Below, piece after piece: positions 23,762 through 33,204 of a stretch of 64,000 nucleotides of DNA. Each line of letters begins with the position of its first letter. The stretch's first letter is position 1. The stretch covers positions 8,057,501-8,121,500 of the forward strand of contig NZ_JAUSZA010000001.1 of NCBI RefSeq assembly GCF_030817215.1, read 5' to 3'. The stretch is from Paenibacillus sp. V4I3 (GTDB lineage: Bacteria > Bacillota > Bacilli > Paenibacillales > NBRC-103111). The notes under the pieces are model-generated. The model was given only the letters and a program-made list of their open reading frames with translations. It had not been told where the DNA came from and did not search any database. The position numbers were made by a program, and so were the translations under genes.

Positions 23762-25201
23762 TTATTCAAAACGGATGTTGCCAGCAAACGGAAGCACCCG
23801 GATGTTGCCCGATTCGGCGTCCGTCACCGGCTTCCCGTTGATTGTGACATTCTTGAATACGATATGCTCGACTGTCCTGTCCGCATCGTATCCGCCGATC
23901 CGCGACGGATTGGAGCAGTCCCCGGCGCAGGAAATATTCTCGTAGTGGATATGTTCGATCCGTTTGCCCGGCACTGGATTGTACTTCGGGTTGAAGAGCA
24001 CGCGGATATCGAACAGCTGTCCGAGCTCGAACGGTTCAACCCGGATGTTCCGGTAGGTCACATTTCTAACCGTATTGTTATCGCCGGCATTAATCGACAT
24101 ACAGCCCCGATAGTCGGGCTGCGGCTCATGATGCTCGAGCACATCGATATTTTCGAACATGATGTTCTCAATGACGTCCCCCTTATGGTGATTGCCGTGC
24201 CCGCCGATATTCATCGGATGAGCCACGTCAGCCCATAAGACGGAATTGCGGACGACAACATTCCGCGTGTCTCCCTGATAATCCCAACGGCTGGCGTAAA
24301 CCGCGATGCAATCGTCGGAATTGCGCATAAATACGTCCTCGATCTCGATATCCGAGCTGGCCATCATATCGATCCCGTCCGACCACCCTTTCGTACTGAA
24401 CGCTTTAAAGTTCGCAATCCGGATCTGCTCGGACTTGCCGATATAGATGCTGTAATGCGGAGGATCGATAAGTGCAATTCCCTCGACGCGAATCCGCTTG
24501 GAGAAGATGATACGCACCCCGCGGAAAGCGGAAAAACGCCCGAATTCAGTCAAGTAAAGAACGCCTCTACCGCGGACAGTGACATCGCTGACGGAGTCGC
24601 AGACCATAGAGCCCGCGACCGCCGCTCCGCCGGCTATGTAAACCGTTTTCCGCGACGGGATGCGCAAAATCACTTCCTCCAAATGATGCATGCCCGGCCC
24701 GAAATAGAGCGTATGCGTCTCGCAGCCGTCTGTTCCCGCAGCCGTCAGCAGCGCAAGAAGGTCCTCGGTCCGGTGGATGCCCGGCTTGATGAAAGCGACG
24801 CCCGGCTCGTCAGGGGACGGCGCATCCTGCTCGAGCGGATTGGCAAACAGATGCAAATTATGGAACCTGTCACCGTTCACTTCCACCGACAGCTTTTGCG
24901 GGCCGTCAATGGTAAAGGTGATCGTGTTGCCGTTAAGCGTGTAAGAAACACCGCGCGACAACGGACGAATCACGCAGTCGTTTACTGTCCTCTCGTTCTT
25001 CGTAACCTCAATCTCAGTCGTGCCCGAGCAATCGAACATCGCCATGGAGGCATGCCGGACCTGATGCATGTCGACTTTGACATCATAGACGAAGAGCTGT
25101 TCCCATTCGCCGCCCGCCGGTCTTGCCCTGACCGTGAAATCGTGATTTTCCGCTAACCCCGAGGGGCCCGGATACGTAATTAGCTTTGTTTCCTTTGACA
25201 T
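23762..25201 (-). CDS. GH28-like right-handed beta-helix protein (paralog 1)
   Basis: The 479-residue protein starts at the ATG at 25,201 (TTGGAGG eight bases upstream). It has an N-terminal beta domain of about 140 residues and then a pectin-lyase-like parallel helix. The GH28-type acidic motifs are in GWSDGIDMMASS (about 273-282) and NSDDCIAVYASRWDYQG (about 294-310), and a GHG follows in HPMNIGGHGNHHKGD. There is no signal peptide, so it should act in the cytoplasm, probably on imported uronate-containing oligomers. It is strongly similar, with the same length, to the protein at 47441. Family membership is clear at fold level; the linkage cut is not known. Confidence 0.7.
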   Translation of the reverse strand: MSKETKLITYPGPSGLAENHDFTVRARPAGGEWEQLFVYDVKVDMHQVRHASMAMFDCSGTTEIEVTKNERTVNDCVIRPLSRGVSYTLNGNTITFTIDGPQKLSVEVNGDRFHNLHLFANPLEQDAPSPDEPGVAFIKPGIHRTEDLLALLTAAGTDGCETHTLYFGPGMHHLEEVILRIPSRKTVYIAGGAAVAGSMVCDSVSDVTVRGRGVLYLTEFGRFSAFRGVRIIFSKRIRVEGIALIDPPHYSIYIGKSEQIRIANFKAFSTKGWSDGIDMMASSDIEIEDVFMRNSDDCIAVYASRWDYQGDTRNVVVRNSVLWADVAHPMNIGGHGNHHKGDVIENIMFENIDVLEHHEPQPDYRGCMSINAGDNNTVRNVTYRNIRVEPFELGQLFDIRVLFNPKYNPVPGKRIEHIHYENISCAGDCSNPSRIGGYDADRTVEHIVFKNVTINGKPVTDAESGNIRVLPFAGNIRFE

Positions 25202-25321
25202 GTTGGTACCTCCAACTGAGTTCATTTTGATGTATGGCGACAATGCCCACGCGATCCGCAATCATGATTATTGGATTTTCACGTCGAAAGTCGGCTCGGA
25301 TGGCGCTTATTATATTTTTTA

Positions 25322-25346
25322 GGTTCCCTTATTGGGGGCCTTTTTT
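25322..25346 (+). terminator. Terminator-like hairpin on plus strand
   Basis: GGTTCCC-TTATT-GGGGGCC with two G-T pairs is followed by six T. No plus-strand gene precedes it, so its use is unclear; it lies just upstream of the GH28-like gene. Confidence 0.4.
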
Positions 25347-25372
25347 ATATGACAGCATATGGTCCAGCAGAG

Positions 25373-25406
25373 AAGCCACTCATCCCCAATCGGAAATGAG
25401 CGGCTT
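25373..25406 (-). terminator. Hairpin after lectin remnant
   Basis: AAGCCGCTCAT pairs with ATGAGTGGCTT (one mismatched G-T position). It lacks a T run but stands directly after the lectin-tail remnant, so a weak terminator or relic is likely. Confidence 0.35.
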
Positions 25407-25423
25407 AAGCTCAATCAATTATC

Positions 25424-25503
25424 TTAGTTTAATGTTACGATCTTCCACTGCTGGTTGGTGCTGTTGCTGTCGTTGAAAGAAGCGGCCTGACGACCGTTTC
25501 CGT
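25424..25503 (-). pseudogene. Ricin-type lectin (CBM13-like) tail remnant
   Basis: The frame reads GYGNGRQAASFNDSNSTNQQ and WKIVTLN before a stop. The QQW ending matches the last QxW repeat of a beta-trefoil lectin such as the one on the lyase at 38441. The rest of its gene is missing. Confidence 0.5.
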
Positions 25504-25508
25504 AACCT

Positions 25509-25708
25509 TTAGTCTAACGACAAAACCTTCACACCTTAAGGAGCGAGGTTCAGTTCCCCCTCAGTAAGTCGTTCGCTTTCCAGCATGTCTTCGGTATCCC
25601 TCAGTATACGGACTTTGACCGGTTGTCGGAGTAGTTCAATAAAAAGGCGAAGCGACGATGTTGTTTCTCTCGGATGGCAGCCTCCACCTCAGGAAACAGT
25701 TCCGCCCA
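25509..25708 (-). pseudogene. GH42 beta-galactosidase, C-terminal remnant
   Basis: Pieces read AELFPEVEAAIREKQHRRFA, FLLNYSDNRSK, then after a frameshift LRDTEDMLESERLTEGELNL and AP-stop-GVKVL. This is the C-terminal beta domain of a GH42-like beta-galactosidase, with one frameshift and one nonsense change. Because the N-terminal remnant lies downstream at 23,575, either two GH42 genes decayed or one was rearranged around the GH28-like gene. The part 25,710-25,920 holds no clear gene. Confidence 0.5.
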
Positions 25709-25919
25709 CCCTGCTGCTTTGATTGTAGTGGCATCTCTTTCCATGATTGTACTACTCTGTTGTCACGGAAGCCGAAGCTTTCAAACAGCTTTTTGGCAGA
25801 AGTTATTGGTCCCATAAGGGATCCAGCAATAACGTGCAGGTCCAGCAGGAGCATTGTAGATACCGGTTTTATTGAATATTCCTCCAAATAGAGAAAATGC
25901 TTTAGGTTATCTTTGTACA

Positions 25920-27773
25920 TTACATAGGTTTTAAATAAATTGCTGTTCCTCCCGAGCTTTCCAAATGAAACTCAAGTATGGAATCTTTGGTAACCTCGAC
26001 AGATCTAATACCCACCTTTGTGCGAGTATCAAGTTCCGATACATCTTCATAAATCTGTGCACTATATTTATTCTCAGCATCCAGAAAATGTAGAGGAATT
26101 TTAGCAGTACGGGCTTTCTCATTATTAATGCATCCTATAAACCATTTGCTGTCCTTGCGTCTTGCAATAATTGCATACTCTCCGATCTCACCCGATATTC
26201 CAATTGACTCATCCCAAGTTACCGGTATTTTCTCCCAGAATTCAATTTCCTCCTCACCATGCCAATCCGAAGGTTTGTCATACCAGAACATCATCTGCAT
26301 AGGACTATACACAATAACGCCCATAGCCAGCATATGTGCATGTGTTACTTTTAACCGTTTATCAAAATAGCAAAGCGTATAATCACCGGCACCTGCCTGA
26401 AAACGCACAAAAGGTAAAGTTGTGTTATGTGTAGCCGTGGGAAAATGCTCATTTCCCCGAATCCCTTCCTGTGTAAGCACATTGGGATAAGTTCGCGAAA
26501 GGCCTGTAGGGCGATAGGCATCGTGAATATTGACCATCAATCCATGTTCATGGCACTTTTTTACCGCTTCTACAAGCCATCGTGTCCACTCTTGAGGCCC
26601 TACTTTCACAAAACCTAATTTAATGCCTGCGATCCCCATCTCTTTCCATACAGGAAGTGAAGCATCCAAATTCGGTTCTGCTGCCGTTCTGTCCACATAG
26701 AGGAAGATCCCGATCCCTTTCTCCTTCCCATAGGAAATGACTTTCCTCAGATCCAAATCCCGGTTGGGATCTTCCCTTGTTGGAACGATCGCCCTATGTT
26801 CCGGGGGATCCAACGGTCCGTACCAGCCACCGTCAAAAAGAACATACTGGAGACCATGGTCGGCGCAAAAATCAATGCAGGCAAACGCGCTGGTTGTAGA
26901 CAGACCCACATCCCGCAACGCTTTTCCAGGCTTTACATATGGAAAATCCTCCTCCTTGCAGGCCTCGCTCAGATTCAGCGCCATGTTGCTCCGGCACAGC
27001 AATTCTGCCGCATGGTCGGCAAGAATAAAAGTGCGCCACGGCGTTGCAAAAGGAGCCTTTCCTACTACATGGGAAACCAGGCTATCGCTTTCATCCTCGT
27101 TTAATGTAAATCCATATCCCACATAATCAACATCATTGTAAAGTCTGCACATATGTCCTGATAAATGCACTTGTAACGTGTTTTCGGCATGTTCGTCTTT
27201 GACAATCAACATCCTGGCGTAATCGGTCAGCCCCGCTTCGTGAATCAGCACATATCCGCCTTCCGGCAGTTGCACGGCAAACGGACGTTCGCAATAGCCG
27301 CTTATGTCTCCTACCGGTTTTACACAATATTCCCCTTCGACTCCATGCTCTTCCCAAGCCATACTCCCTGAAGGGAAAGTAAAACCTGTATCTTCCTGAG
27401 TAATGGTAAACTCCTTTATTTTTTCCTGCTCCGGTATCACATATTGAAAAGCCGTTCCCTCCGAATAAGCACGCAAACGGATTTCCAGTATTCTTCCCAA
27501 GTCATCTTCCACGCAGACGGCTGCCTCTTCGAAGCTTTCGTCAATCTCGGCCCGCTCCCCGTATAGAGGTTTCCACGATCCTTCCACTTTTCGTCTCGTA
27601 ATATTACTTATTGTAAACTTGTCGCATAAAGAAGGAAAGTTGGCCAGGTGCAGTCCAAGCCTTGAAGGCATAACCACCGTTTGCCCTTTACGTTTCACGT
27701 CATACCACAGTTTTCCATCCTGATCCAAACTCAAGCCGATGCTATTCCCGCCATATGATGCTTCTACGATCAT
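25920..27773 (-). CDS. Glycoside hydrolase family 97
   Basis: The 617-residue enzyme has the three-part GH97 layout: N-terminal beta-sandwich (about 1-250, with LWYDVKRKGQTVVMPSRLGL), a (beta/alpha)8 barrel (about 260-510) and a C-terminal beta domain. Family-typical stretches are YVLFDGGWYGPLDPPEHRA, LMVNIHDAYRPTGLSRTYPN and TQEGIRGNEHFP. GH97 includes alpha-glucosidases and alpha-galactosidases, retaining or inverting. No signal peptide is present, so it should act inside the cell on imported oligosaccharides. It follows the binding-protein gene in the same operon, after a long stem-loop. Confidence 0.85.
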   Translation of the reverse strand: MIVEASYGGNSIGLSLDQDGKLWYDVKRKGQTVVMPSRLGLHLANFPSLCDKFTISNITRRKVEGSWKPLYGERAEIDESFEEAAVCVEDDLGRILEIRLRAYSEGTAFQYVIPEQEKIKEFTITQEDTGFTFPSGSMAWEEHGVEGEYCVKPVGDISGYCERPFAVQLPEGGYVLIHEAGLTDYARMLIVKDEHAENTLQVHLSGHMCRLYNDVDYVGYGFTLNEDESDSLVSHVVGKAPFATPWRTFILADHAAELLCRSNMALNLSEACKEEDFPYVKPGKALRDVGLSTTSAFACIDFCADHGLQYVLFDGGWYGPLDPPEHRAIVPTREDPNRDLDLRKVISYGKEKGIGIFLYVDRTAAEPNLDASLPVWKEMGIAGIKLGFVKVGPQEWTRWLVEAVKKCHEHGLMVNIHDAYRPTGLSRTYPNVLTQEGIRGNEHFPTATHNTTLPFVRFQAGAGDYTLCYFDKRLKVTHAHMLAMGVIVYSPMQMMFWYDKPSDWHGEEEIEFWEKIPVTWDESIGISGEIGEYAIIARRKDSKWFIGCINNEKARTAKIPLHFLDAENKYSAQIYEDVSELDTRTKVGIRSVEVTKDSILEFHLESSGGTAIYLKPM

Positions 27774-27808
27774 CCTTACTCACCCCAACCTTTATTTTCC
27801 AAATATTT

Positions 27809-27860
27809 CATAGGCAGAAGAAGCGTCAAGAAGTTGGCTTGACCGCTCCTTCTGCCTATA
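27809..27860 (-). other. Intercistronic stem-loop
   Basis: ATAGGCAGAAG and AGCGTCAAG pair with CTTGACCGCT and CTTCTGCCTAT, giving a stem of about 20 bp without a T run. It stands between the solute-binding gene and the GH97 gene. In sugar ABC operons such structures often stabilise the binding-protein mRNA or lower downstream expression; that role is inferred. Confidence 0.55.
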
Positions 27861-27870
27861 AGGTGATCTC

Positions 27871-29505
27871 CTATTTCTTCCAATCTTTCAGATATAAACG
27901 ATTCACGGCTTCTGTAAGATCATTTCCGACTTGCTTTTTCCACTGATCGATGAAAGCATCGTAATCTTCAAGCGTTTTCTTGCCGATAATGACCTGAGTA
28001 TACAGAGAAAGCCACTGATCAAACAACGCTTTCCCCTTAATTGTCAGGTCCTCACCCGAAGGCGAAGTAATCGGTCCAGGAGGAGCCGTTACGGTTACAG
28101 TCAAATTATTTTTCCCGTAATGCCCATTCGGATCGTCAATTAAAGTCGCCAATTGCTCTTTAACCGGTTTGGACGTCAATTGCTTCGTGTAATCCCAGTC
28201 TGCCCCGACCTGGGCTATAGCCCCCAACCACCCAAAACCTTCTCTCACTTTTGCATCGTCATTATTGAGTTCCTTTTTAACGACCGGAACGCCGTCCACA
28301 TAATCAAAGGTCTTGCCTTCGACCCCATAACTCCTTAAGGTATACATATCTTTGCTCATCGATCTATTGATAACATCCATGGCTGCATGCAGCTTATCTC
28401 TATCTTTCTCTAGTTGGCTTCCAAATGCCACGAAGTACATGCCGTTCAACAAGTCCCCGGCTATATAAATCGGCTTATCTCCTTGCTTTAATGCCGGGTA
28501 CGGGCCCCAGTCCATTTTAATATTCGGTATTTTTGCAGCAGCCAAATCTGGAGCAGAGCCCGGTATATAAGGCGGCTTCAAGACATTCGCCAAGGGACTC
28601 TGAACTTGCATAAAGATGGAATTTCCATTGTAGAAATCATTACTATAGCCAGGAGAATCCATCGTAACCCATTCCGGATTGATGTAGCCATCTTTATACC
28701 ATTTCTGCAATTGCGCCAGAGCACTCCTCATTTCCGGCATGAACGGACCATACATCAGCTTTCCGTCCTTCATATGCCATCCCTCGACCGAAGTTCCGTA
28801 TGCTCCCAGTACCCATCTGAAGGAACCCAGAATCCAGTCCTTCCCTCTAGCTGCAACCGGATATTTGTCAGGATATTTCAGTTTATATGCCTTAAAGACG
28901 TCATCCCAATCAGCTATGGTCTTAGGCATCGTCTTTCCGAGCTGTTCCAACACATCCGTTCTGACAATCATTCCATAAGGGGTCAGCGAGACTTGCGAAC
29001 CTGCACCAAATCCTGCAAACTTGCCGTTAACCTTCATCCTTGAGAACATGCTGTCCTTGGAATAACCGTTGTTGGCAAAATTTTTCAGCGCAAGGTTATA
29101 CACATCCGGCATATACTGCTTAAACTCTTCTTCTGTAAATTTGGCCGTAGCCTTCTCTAAAACCGTCTGACTGCTCCAGGTCAGAAAGATATCGGGCAAA
29201 TCTTGGGCAGCCAAAAGCAATTGAATTTTTGCCAGGTAGTCGGCATCGGGAACATTCGTCACCTCAAGCGTATTGCCTCCCAGCTTCTCGTTGAACTTCT
29301 TCATGACTTCCGAATCTTTATTCGGCGTGATGCGCATTCCGAGCATTTTAAAATTATAGGTTTTCTTCGGCTGCTCCTTTGGCGCATCTGCCGCCGCCGT
29401 CTTATCTGCGGGCTTACCGTCAGGCTTCGCGCATGCAACAAGCGATCCGGCCATCAAGACCGCCGCAATTGCTGTGGCTATAATCCTTCTGTTCTTGTTT
29501 AACAA
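27871..29505 (-). CDS. ABC sugar-binding lipoprotein, LipO type (system 1)
   Basis: The 544-residue extracellular solute-binding protein has a lipoprotein signal (IATAIAAVLMAGSLVAC, Cys about residue 25). The mature part shows the large family 1 fold of Paenibacillus oligosaccharide binders (QDLPDIFLTWSSQTVLEKAT, EQLGKTMPKTIADWDDVFKA). It is tethered outside the membrane and hands ligand to the two permeases encoded just upstream. The start is TTG with AAGGGGG eight bases before it. The ligand is probably an oligosaccharide released by the lyases of this locus. Confidence 0.88.
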   Translation of the reverse strand: MLNKNRRIIATAIAAVLMAGSLVACAKPDGKPADKTAAADAPKEQPKKTYNFKMLGMRITPNKDSEVMKKFNEKLGGNTLEVTNVPDADYLAKIQLLLAAQDLPDIFLTWSSQTVLEKATAKFTEEEFKQYMPDVYNLALKNFANNGYSKDSMFSRMKVNGKFAGFGAGSQVSLTPYGMIVRTDVLEQLGKTMPKTIADWDDVFKAYKLKYPDKYPVAARGKDWILGSFRWVLGAYGTSVEGWHMKDGKLMYGPFMPEMRSALAQLQKWYKDGYINPEWVTMDSPGYSNDFYNGNSIFMQVQSPLANVLKPPYIPGSAPDLAAAKIPNIKMDWGPYPALKQGDKPIYIAGDLLNGMYFVAFGSQLEKDRDKLHAAMDVINRSMSKDMYTLRSYGVEGKTFDYVDGVPVVKKELNNDDAKVREGFGWLGAIAQVGADWDYTKQLTSKPVKEQLATLIDDPNGHYGKNNLTVTVTAPPGPITSPSGEDLTIKGKALFDQWLSLYTQVIIGKKTLEDYDAFIDQWKKQVGNDLTEAVNRLYLKDWKK

Positions 29506-29568
29506 AGGTGTTTCCCCCTTCAGCGAAATAGTTTATATTATAACGACAATGTCACTATAATCACATTC

Positions 29569-30465
29569 CTAGCCTTTCACAGCTCCAATCATAATGCCCT
29601 TAACGAAATACTTCTGCAAGAACGGATACACTAAAATGATCGGAGTCACGACAAGCATCAAGATGGCCGACTTAATAGACTCGGGAGTATAGCGGCTGCC
29701 CGTATGATCGGCCGTCGGGTCTAAAGCTATCTGATCAGCCCCGGACATCTGATAAGCATCCTGCAAGACATCTCTCAATTGGATCTGCAGCACTTTGATG
29801 TTTCCGTTGGTGTTGTAAATCAATGCATCGAACCAGGCATTCCAATGACCGACCATGGTCCACAACGTCACTGTCGCCAAGACCGGAGTAGAGAGTGGAA
29901 TCACGATTTTGAAGAAAATAGATAACTCGTTTGCCCCATCCATCTTCGCGCTTTCCTCTACTTCATCCGGCAGCACCATAAAAAAACCTCTCATAATCAA
30001 TATGTTCCATGCCGTGCAAAGACCGGGAAGCACCAAGGCCCAGATCGTATTGGTCAAATGGAGATCCCTTACCAATAAGAACGTAGGAATCAGACCTCCG
30101 CTGAAAAACATGGTAAACACGACTAGCCCCATCCACAAAGGACGCCCGTACAATCCTTTCTTGGAAAGCGGATAAGACATCATGGCCGTAACGATTACGG
30201 TCAGAAAAGTCCCCAATACTGTTCTCAGTATCGTCCAATAATACGCTTTCAAGATGGACCCGCCGATAAAAATCCGTTGATAAGCATCAATAGTCGGATT
30301 CATCGGAATCAAATGCAAACTGATGATATTCGCTTCCCCCGGCGGACTCAAAGAAATCACAATTTGTTGCCAGAATGGAATGACGATGGTTAGGCACAGC
30401 GCCGTCATAAATACTGCGTTGCCAACGTCGAAACTTTTTTCCAAAAAACCTTTCTTCATCCTCAT
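29569..30465 (-). CDS. ABC sugar permease, LplC/YtcP type (system 1)
   Basis: The 298-residue inner-membrane permease has six predicted helices and the EAA loop in EVEESAKMDGANELSIFFKI (contact site for the ATPase). It ends YPFLQKYFVKGIMIGAVKG, typical of the second permease of uronate/oligosaccharide importers. It follows the first permease gene by 11 bp and precedes the binding protein. No ATPase gene is nearby; Bacillales importers of this type usually share an MsmX-like ATPase encoded elsewhere. Confidence 0.9.
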   Translation of the reverse strand: MRMKKGFLEKSFDVGNAVFMTALCLTIVIPFWQQIVISLSPPGEANIISLHLIPMNPTIDAYQRIFIGGSILKAYYWTILRTVLGTFLTVIVTAMMSYPLSKKGLYGRPLWMGLVVFTMFFSGGLIPTFLLVRDLHLTNTIWALVLPGLCTAWNILIMRGFFMVLPDEVEESAKMDGANELSIFFKIVIPLSTPVLATVTLWTMVGHWNAWFDALIYNTNGNIKVLQIQLRDVLQDAYQMSGADQIALDPTADHTGSRYTPESIKSAILMLVVTPIILVYPFLQKYFVKGIMIGAVKG

Positions 30466-30476
30466 CCTTGCCCCCC

Positions 30477-31421
30477 TTACCAGATACTGCGCTCTGTAAA
30501 CTTGCCGACCAGCCAGTTCGCCGATACGACTAATAAGGCCCCGATTACGTCTTTACACAAGCCCACAGCAGTTGAAAAGCTGTATTCGAAATTTTCCAAG
30601 CCGATGCGGTATACATATGTATCGATGATATCGGACACCCCGTATACGGCCGGAGAGTACATCGTAAAGATCTGATCGAAGCCGCCATCCAGAATGTTTC
30701 CCAAGCGGAGAATGAACATCATGGAAATAACGGGCAAGAGGCTCGGCAAGGTAATATACAAGCACTGCTTAAACCTTCCTGCCCCGTCTATTTTCGCCGC
30801 ATCATACATATCGTTGCCGACAGTCGCCAGTGCAGCCAAATAGATGACGCTCCCGTACCCCATTTCTTTCCATACATCGGTTCCAATTAATATCGATACG
30901 AATGCGCTGGAATCGGCAAGCGGAACTCCGGTTTTCCAACCAAACAATTTGTATATATATCCATAGATGCCGTAACTCGGAGAGAAGACCTGGAACGAAA
31001 CCCCGGCGACAACGACCCATGAAAGAAAATGAGGCAGATAGGAAATAGTTTGCAATACTCTTTTAAACTTGGCGCGTACGATTTCATTTAACAATAAGGC
31101 AAACAGAATCGGCGCCGGGAAACCGAAAAGAATCTTTAAGAAGCTGATTTTCAACGTATTTTCGATCAATGTCCATATATATGGCGACTCGAACAGCCTA
31201 TTGAAGTATTTGAGTCCGGCCCAGGGGCTGTGCAAAATTCCGAGCAACGGGTCATATTCTTTGAAAGCAATGATAATGCCATACATCGGGTAGTATTTAA
31301 AAATCAAAAAATACACCAAGCCTGGCAGCAACAAAAGAAAAAGGTATTTTTGTTTACCTATTTTCACAATAGGATTTGGGATTGACGCAACAAATTGTTT
31401 TACCGTCTTTTCAGTTTGCAT
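30477..31421 (-). CDS. ABC sugar permease, LplB/YteP type (system 1)
   Basis: The 314-residue permease has YLFLLLLPGLVYFLIFKYYP at the first helix, GIIIAFKEYDPLLGILHSPW in the first loop, and the EAA motif DMYDAAKIDGAGRFKQCLYI. It pairs with the permease at 29569 to form the channel. I set the start at the ATG at 31,421, eight bases after AAGGAG; a GTG nine bases earlier abuts that site. A terminator separates it from the regulator genes upstream, so it should have its own promoter, probably under the response regulator next door. Confidence 0.9.
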   Translation of the reverse strand: MQTEKTVKQFVASIPNPIVKIGKQKYLFLLLLPGLVYFLIFKYYPMYGIIIAFKEYDPLLGILHSPWAGLKYFNRLFESPYIWTLIENTLKISFLKILFGFPAPILFALLLNEIVRAKFKRVLQTISYLPHFLSWVVVAGVSFQVFSPSYGIYGYIYKLFGWKTGVPLADSSAFVSILIGTDVWKEMGYGSVIYLAALATVGNDMYDAAKIDGAGRFKQCLYITLPSLLPVISMMFILRLGNILDGGFDQIFTMYSPAVYGVSDIIDTYVYRIGLENFEYSFSTAVGLCKDVIGALLVVSANWLVGKFTERSIW

Positions 31422-31531
31422 TCTTTTCACTCCTTATGGTTATAAGTGTAGCAACGTCCGCTATCCATTTGAATGATATTTTGTGCCTTTTTTCTTGATG
31501 TTTTGTGACTGCGGATCATTCCCGAAGAAGC

Positions 31532-31583
31532 AAAAAAAACGTGATCGGTGCGGAGCCGCAACCTGCTCCTCTTACCGAACACG
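31532..31583 (-). terminator. Rho-independent terminator after regulator operon
   Basis: CGTGTTCGGT pairs with ACCGATCACG and is followed by eight T on the minus strand. It ends the lyase-kinase-regulator transcript before the permease operon. Confidence 0.8.
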
Positions 31584-31593
31584 ATTCACTCAT

Positions 31594-33204
31594 CTAGCCT
31601 CTATCCCATTCCTTAGGCGTAGTCCCCGTCATCTTTTTAAAGATTCGGCTAAAATGTTCAAAGTTGCTGTATCCGCACTTTTCTGCGATCTCGTACAGTT
31701 TATATTTATTGCACGCCATCAATTCCTTTGCTTTATCAAGCCTGATACTGTTCAAATACTCGGGAAATGTCGTCCAAAGTTCCTTTCTGATGAGCCTGCT
31801 CAGTTGAGACCTGTTCATCCCTACTTCATCGGCAACGAACTGAAGGGATATATCTTTGAAATAATTATCTCTTACATAAAGAATGACTCTGGAAACCGTA
31901 TCATTATACGTAATGAACTGCCTGGATATCGTAATCAGCAAGTCTTTCAACCATCTGTTCAGCTGTTTTACCGACCAGGTATCATAGTTATTTTCATCAA
32001 ACTTATGAATATAACTGCCGCAAACCTCCATCATGCCGTTTACTTCCGCAAATTCATTGATAACGATCGAATATTTTTCAAATAGTCTGACGACCTCGCC
32101 ATACTCCCTAACATTTACTTCCCCTTCTTCAACGCATAAAATTTCATGTGCATTTCTCAAGATATCCGGATTCAGACTCTTCAATGCGCTCCGAAGATAT
32201 TCGACCCGTTCCGCAATTTGAATTGACTTTTTTGGAGTGTTCTCAAAAGTATTTACATCGCAAAGCAGTTTTCCCTGTCCATAAATATATTTGGATCGGC
32301 ACGCACTGCAGGCACTTTGATATAGCTCTTTCAAGCAGGAAGTTTCCCCAGGCATCATACATATACCCGCTGAAATTTTGACCTTCAGATAAGCAAGCAA
32401 CGCTTCCTTCAAATGATCAAAGACTTGGGTGAATGGATCCACCCCCGAGATTTCATCCATTCCTTTGGCATAACAAACAACCACGAATTCCCCCGAGGAT
32501 GTATAAAAGCTGTCTGCCGTATAATAGTTGCAAAAAACTTCATCGATGATATTAAGCACCGCAAAGGAAAAAAATGGTTCGTCTCCGTTCCATACGTTTT
32601 TCATCAGACTATTGAAATTATCGACACTGAATTGCATGACTCTGCAATAGCCCTTAACAAATTTCACATCTAAAGAGATCAAATCCTTTTTAAGGAGATC
32701 CTCATCTTTTATATATCCGCGCACGAACTGATTCAGTAATATACCCTTGATATAATGCCTGTTTTCGAAAAGCTCCTTGCGGCTGAACTCAGTCGAATCC
32801 TTTCCAAATGCCCTTTCTTCCTTATCCGAATCAAGTTCCTCTGAAACTTGAATTAAAAGCTTTTTAAAACTATCCGTATCCAACTCGGTTTTTAACATAT
32901 ATTCACTGGAACCCAATTTAAAGGCTTCTCTGACCATGTTGAATTCATTATATGAACTAAGGACAAGGATCTTTGCGTGCGGATAAAGCTCCCGGAAATG
33001 GCGAATAAGCTCAAGTCCGTCCATCACCGGCATCTTCATATCCGTTACGAGGATATCAATGTTGGTTGCTCTAGCAATTTCAAGGGCCTCTCTTCCATCG
33101 GCGGCTAATCCCGCAAGCTGAAAGCCGGTTTCCTTCCATGGAATCATTGTACTTAAAAGCTCTAGGATTTTCTTATTGTCATCTACCAGTAATATATTTT
33201 TCAT
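31594..33204 (-). CDS. AraC-type response regulator (YesN-like)
   Basis: The 536-residue protein has an N-terminal receiver domain (VDDNKKILELL; phosphorylatable Asp55 in ILVTDMKMPVMDG) and a middle region of about 270 residues. A C-terminal AraC double helix-turn-helix lies at about 435-536 (LQFVADEVGMNRSQLSRLIR, LYEIAEKCGYSNFEHFSRIF). It should activate the transporter and enzyme genes when phosphorylated by the kinase encoded just upstream. Its ATG overlaps the kinase stop codon by 4 bp. Confidence 0.92.
   Translation of the reverse strand: MKNILLVDDNKKILELLSTMIPWKETGFQLAGLAADGREALEIARATNIDILVTDMKMPVMDGLELIRHFRELYPHAKILVLSSYNEFNMVREAFKLGSSEYMLKTELDTDSFKKLLIQVSEELDSDKEERAFGKDSTEFSRKELFENRHYIKGILLNQFVRGYIKDEDLLKKDLISLDVKFVKGYCRVMQFSVDNFNSLMKNVWNGDEPFFSFAVLNIIDEVFCNYYTADSFYTSSGEFVVVCYAKGMDEISGVDPFTQVFDHLKEALLAYLKVKISAGICMMPGETSCLKELYQSACSACRSKYIYGQGKLLCDVNTFENTPKKSIQIAERVEYLRSALKSLNPDILRNAHEILCVEEGEVNVREYGEVVRLFEKYSIVINEFAEVNGMMEVCGSYIHKFDENNYDTWSVKQLNRWLKDLLITISRQFITYNDTVSRVILYVRDNYFKDISLQFVADEVGMNRSQLSRLIRKELWTTFPEYLNSIRLDKAKELMACNKYKLYEIAEKCGYSNFEHFSRIFKKMTGTTPKEWDRG

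Noticed and set aside
25636..25920. 94-residue minus-strand reading frame
   Set aside because: It runs out of frame through the GH42 C-terminal remnant, and the GH42-like reading is the meaningful one.
27809..27860. Stem-loop as a transcription terminator
   Set aside because: There is no T run in either direction, and the operon seems to continue into GH97.
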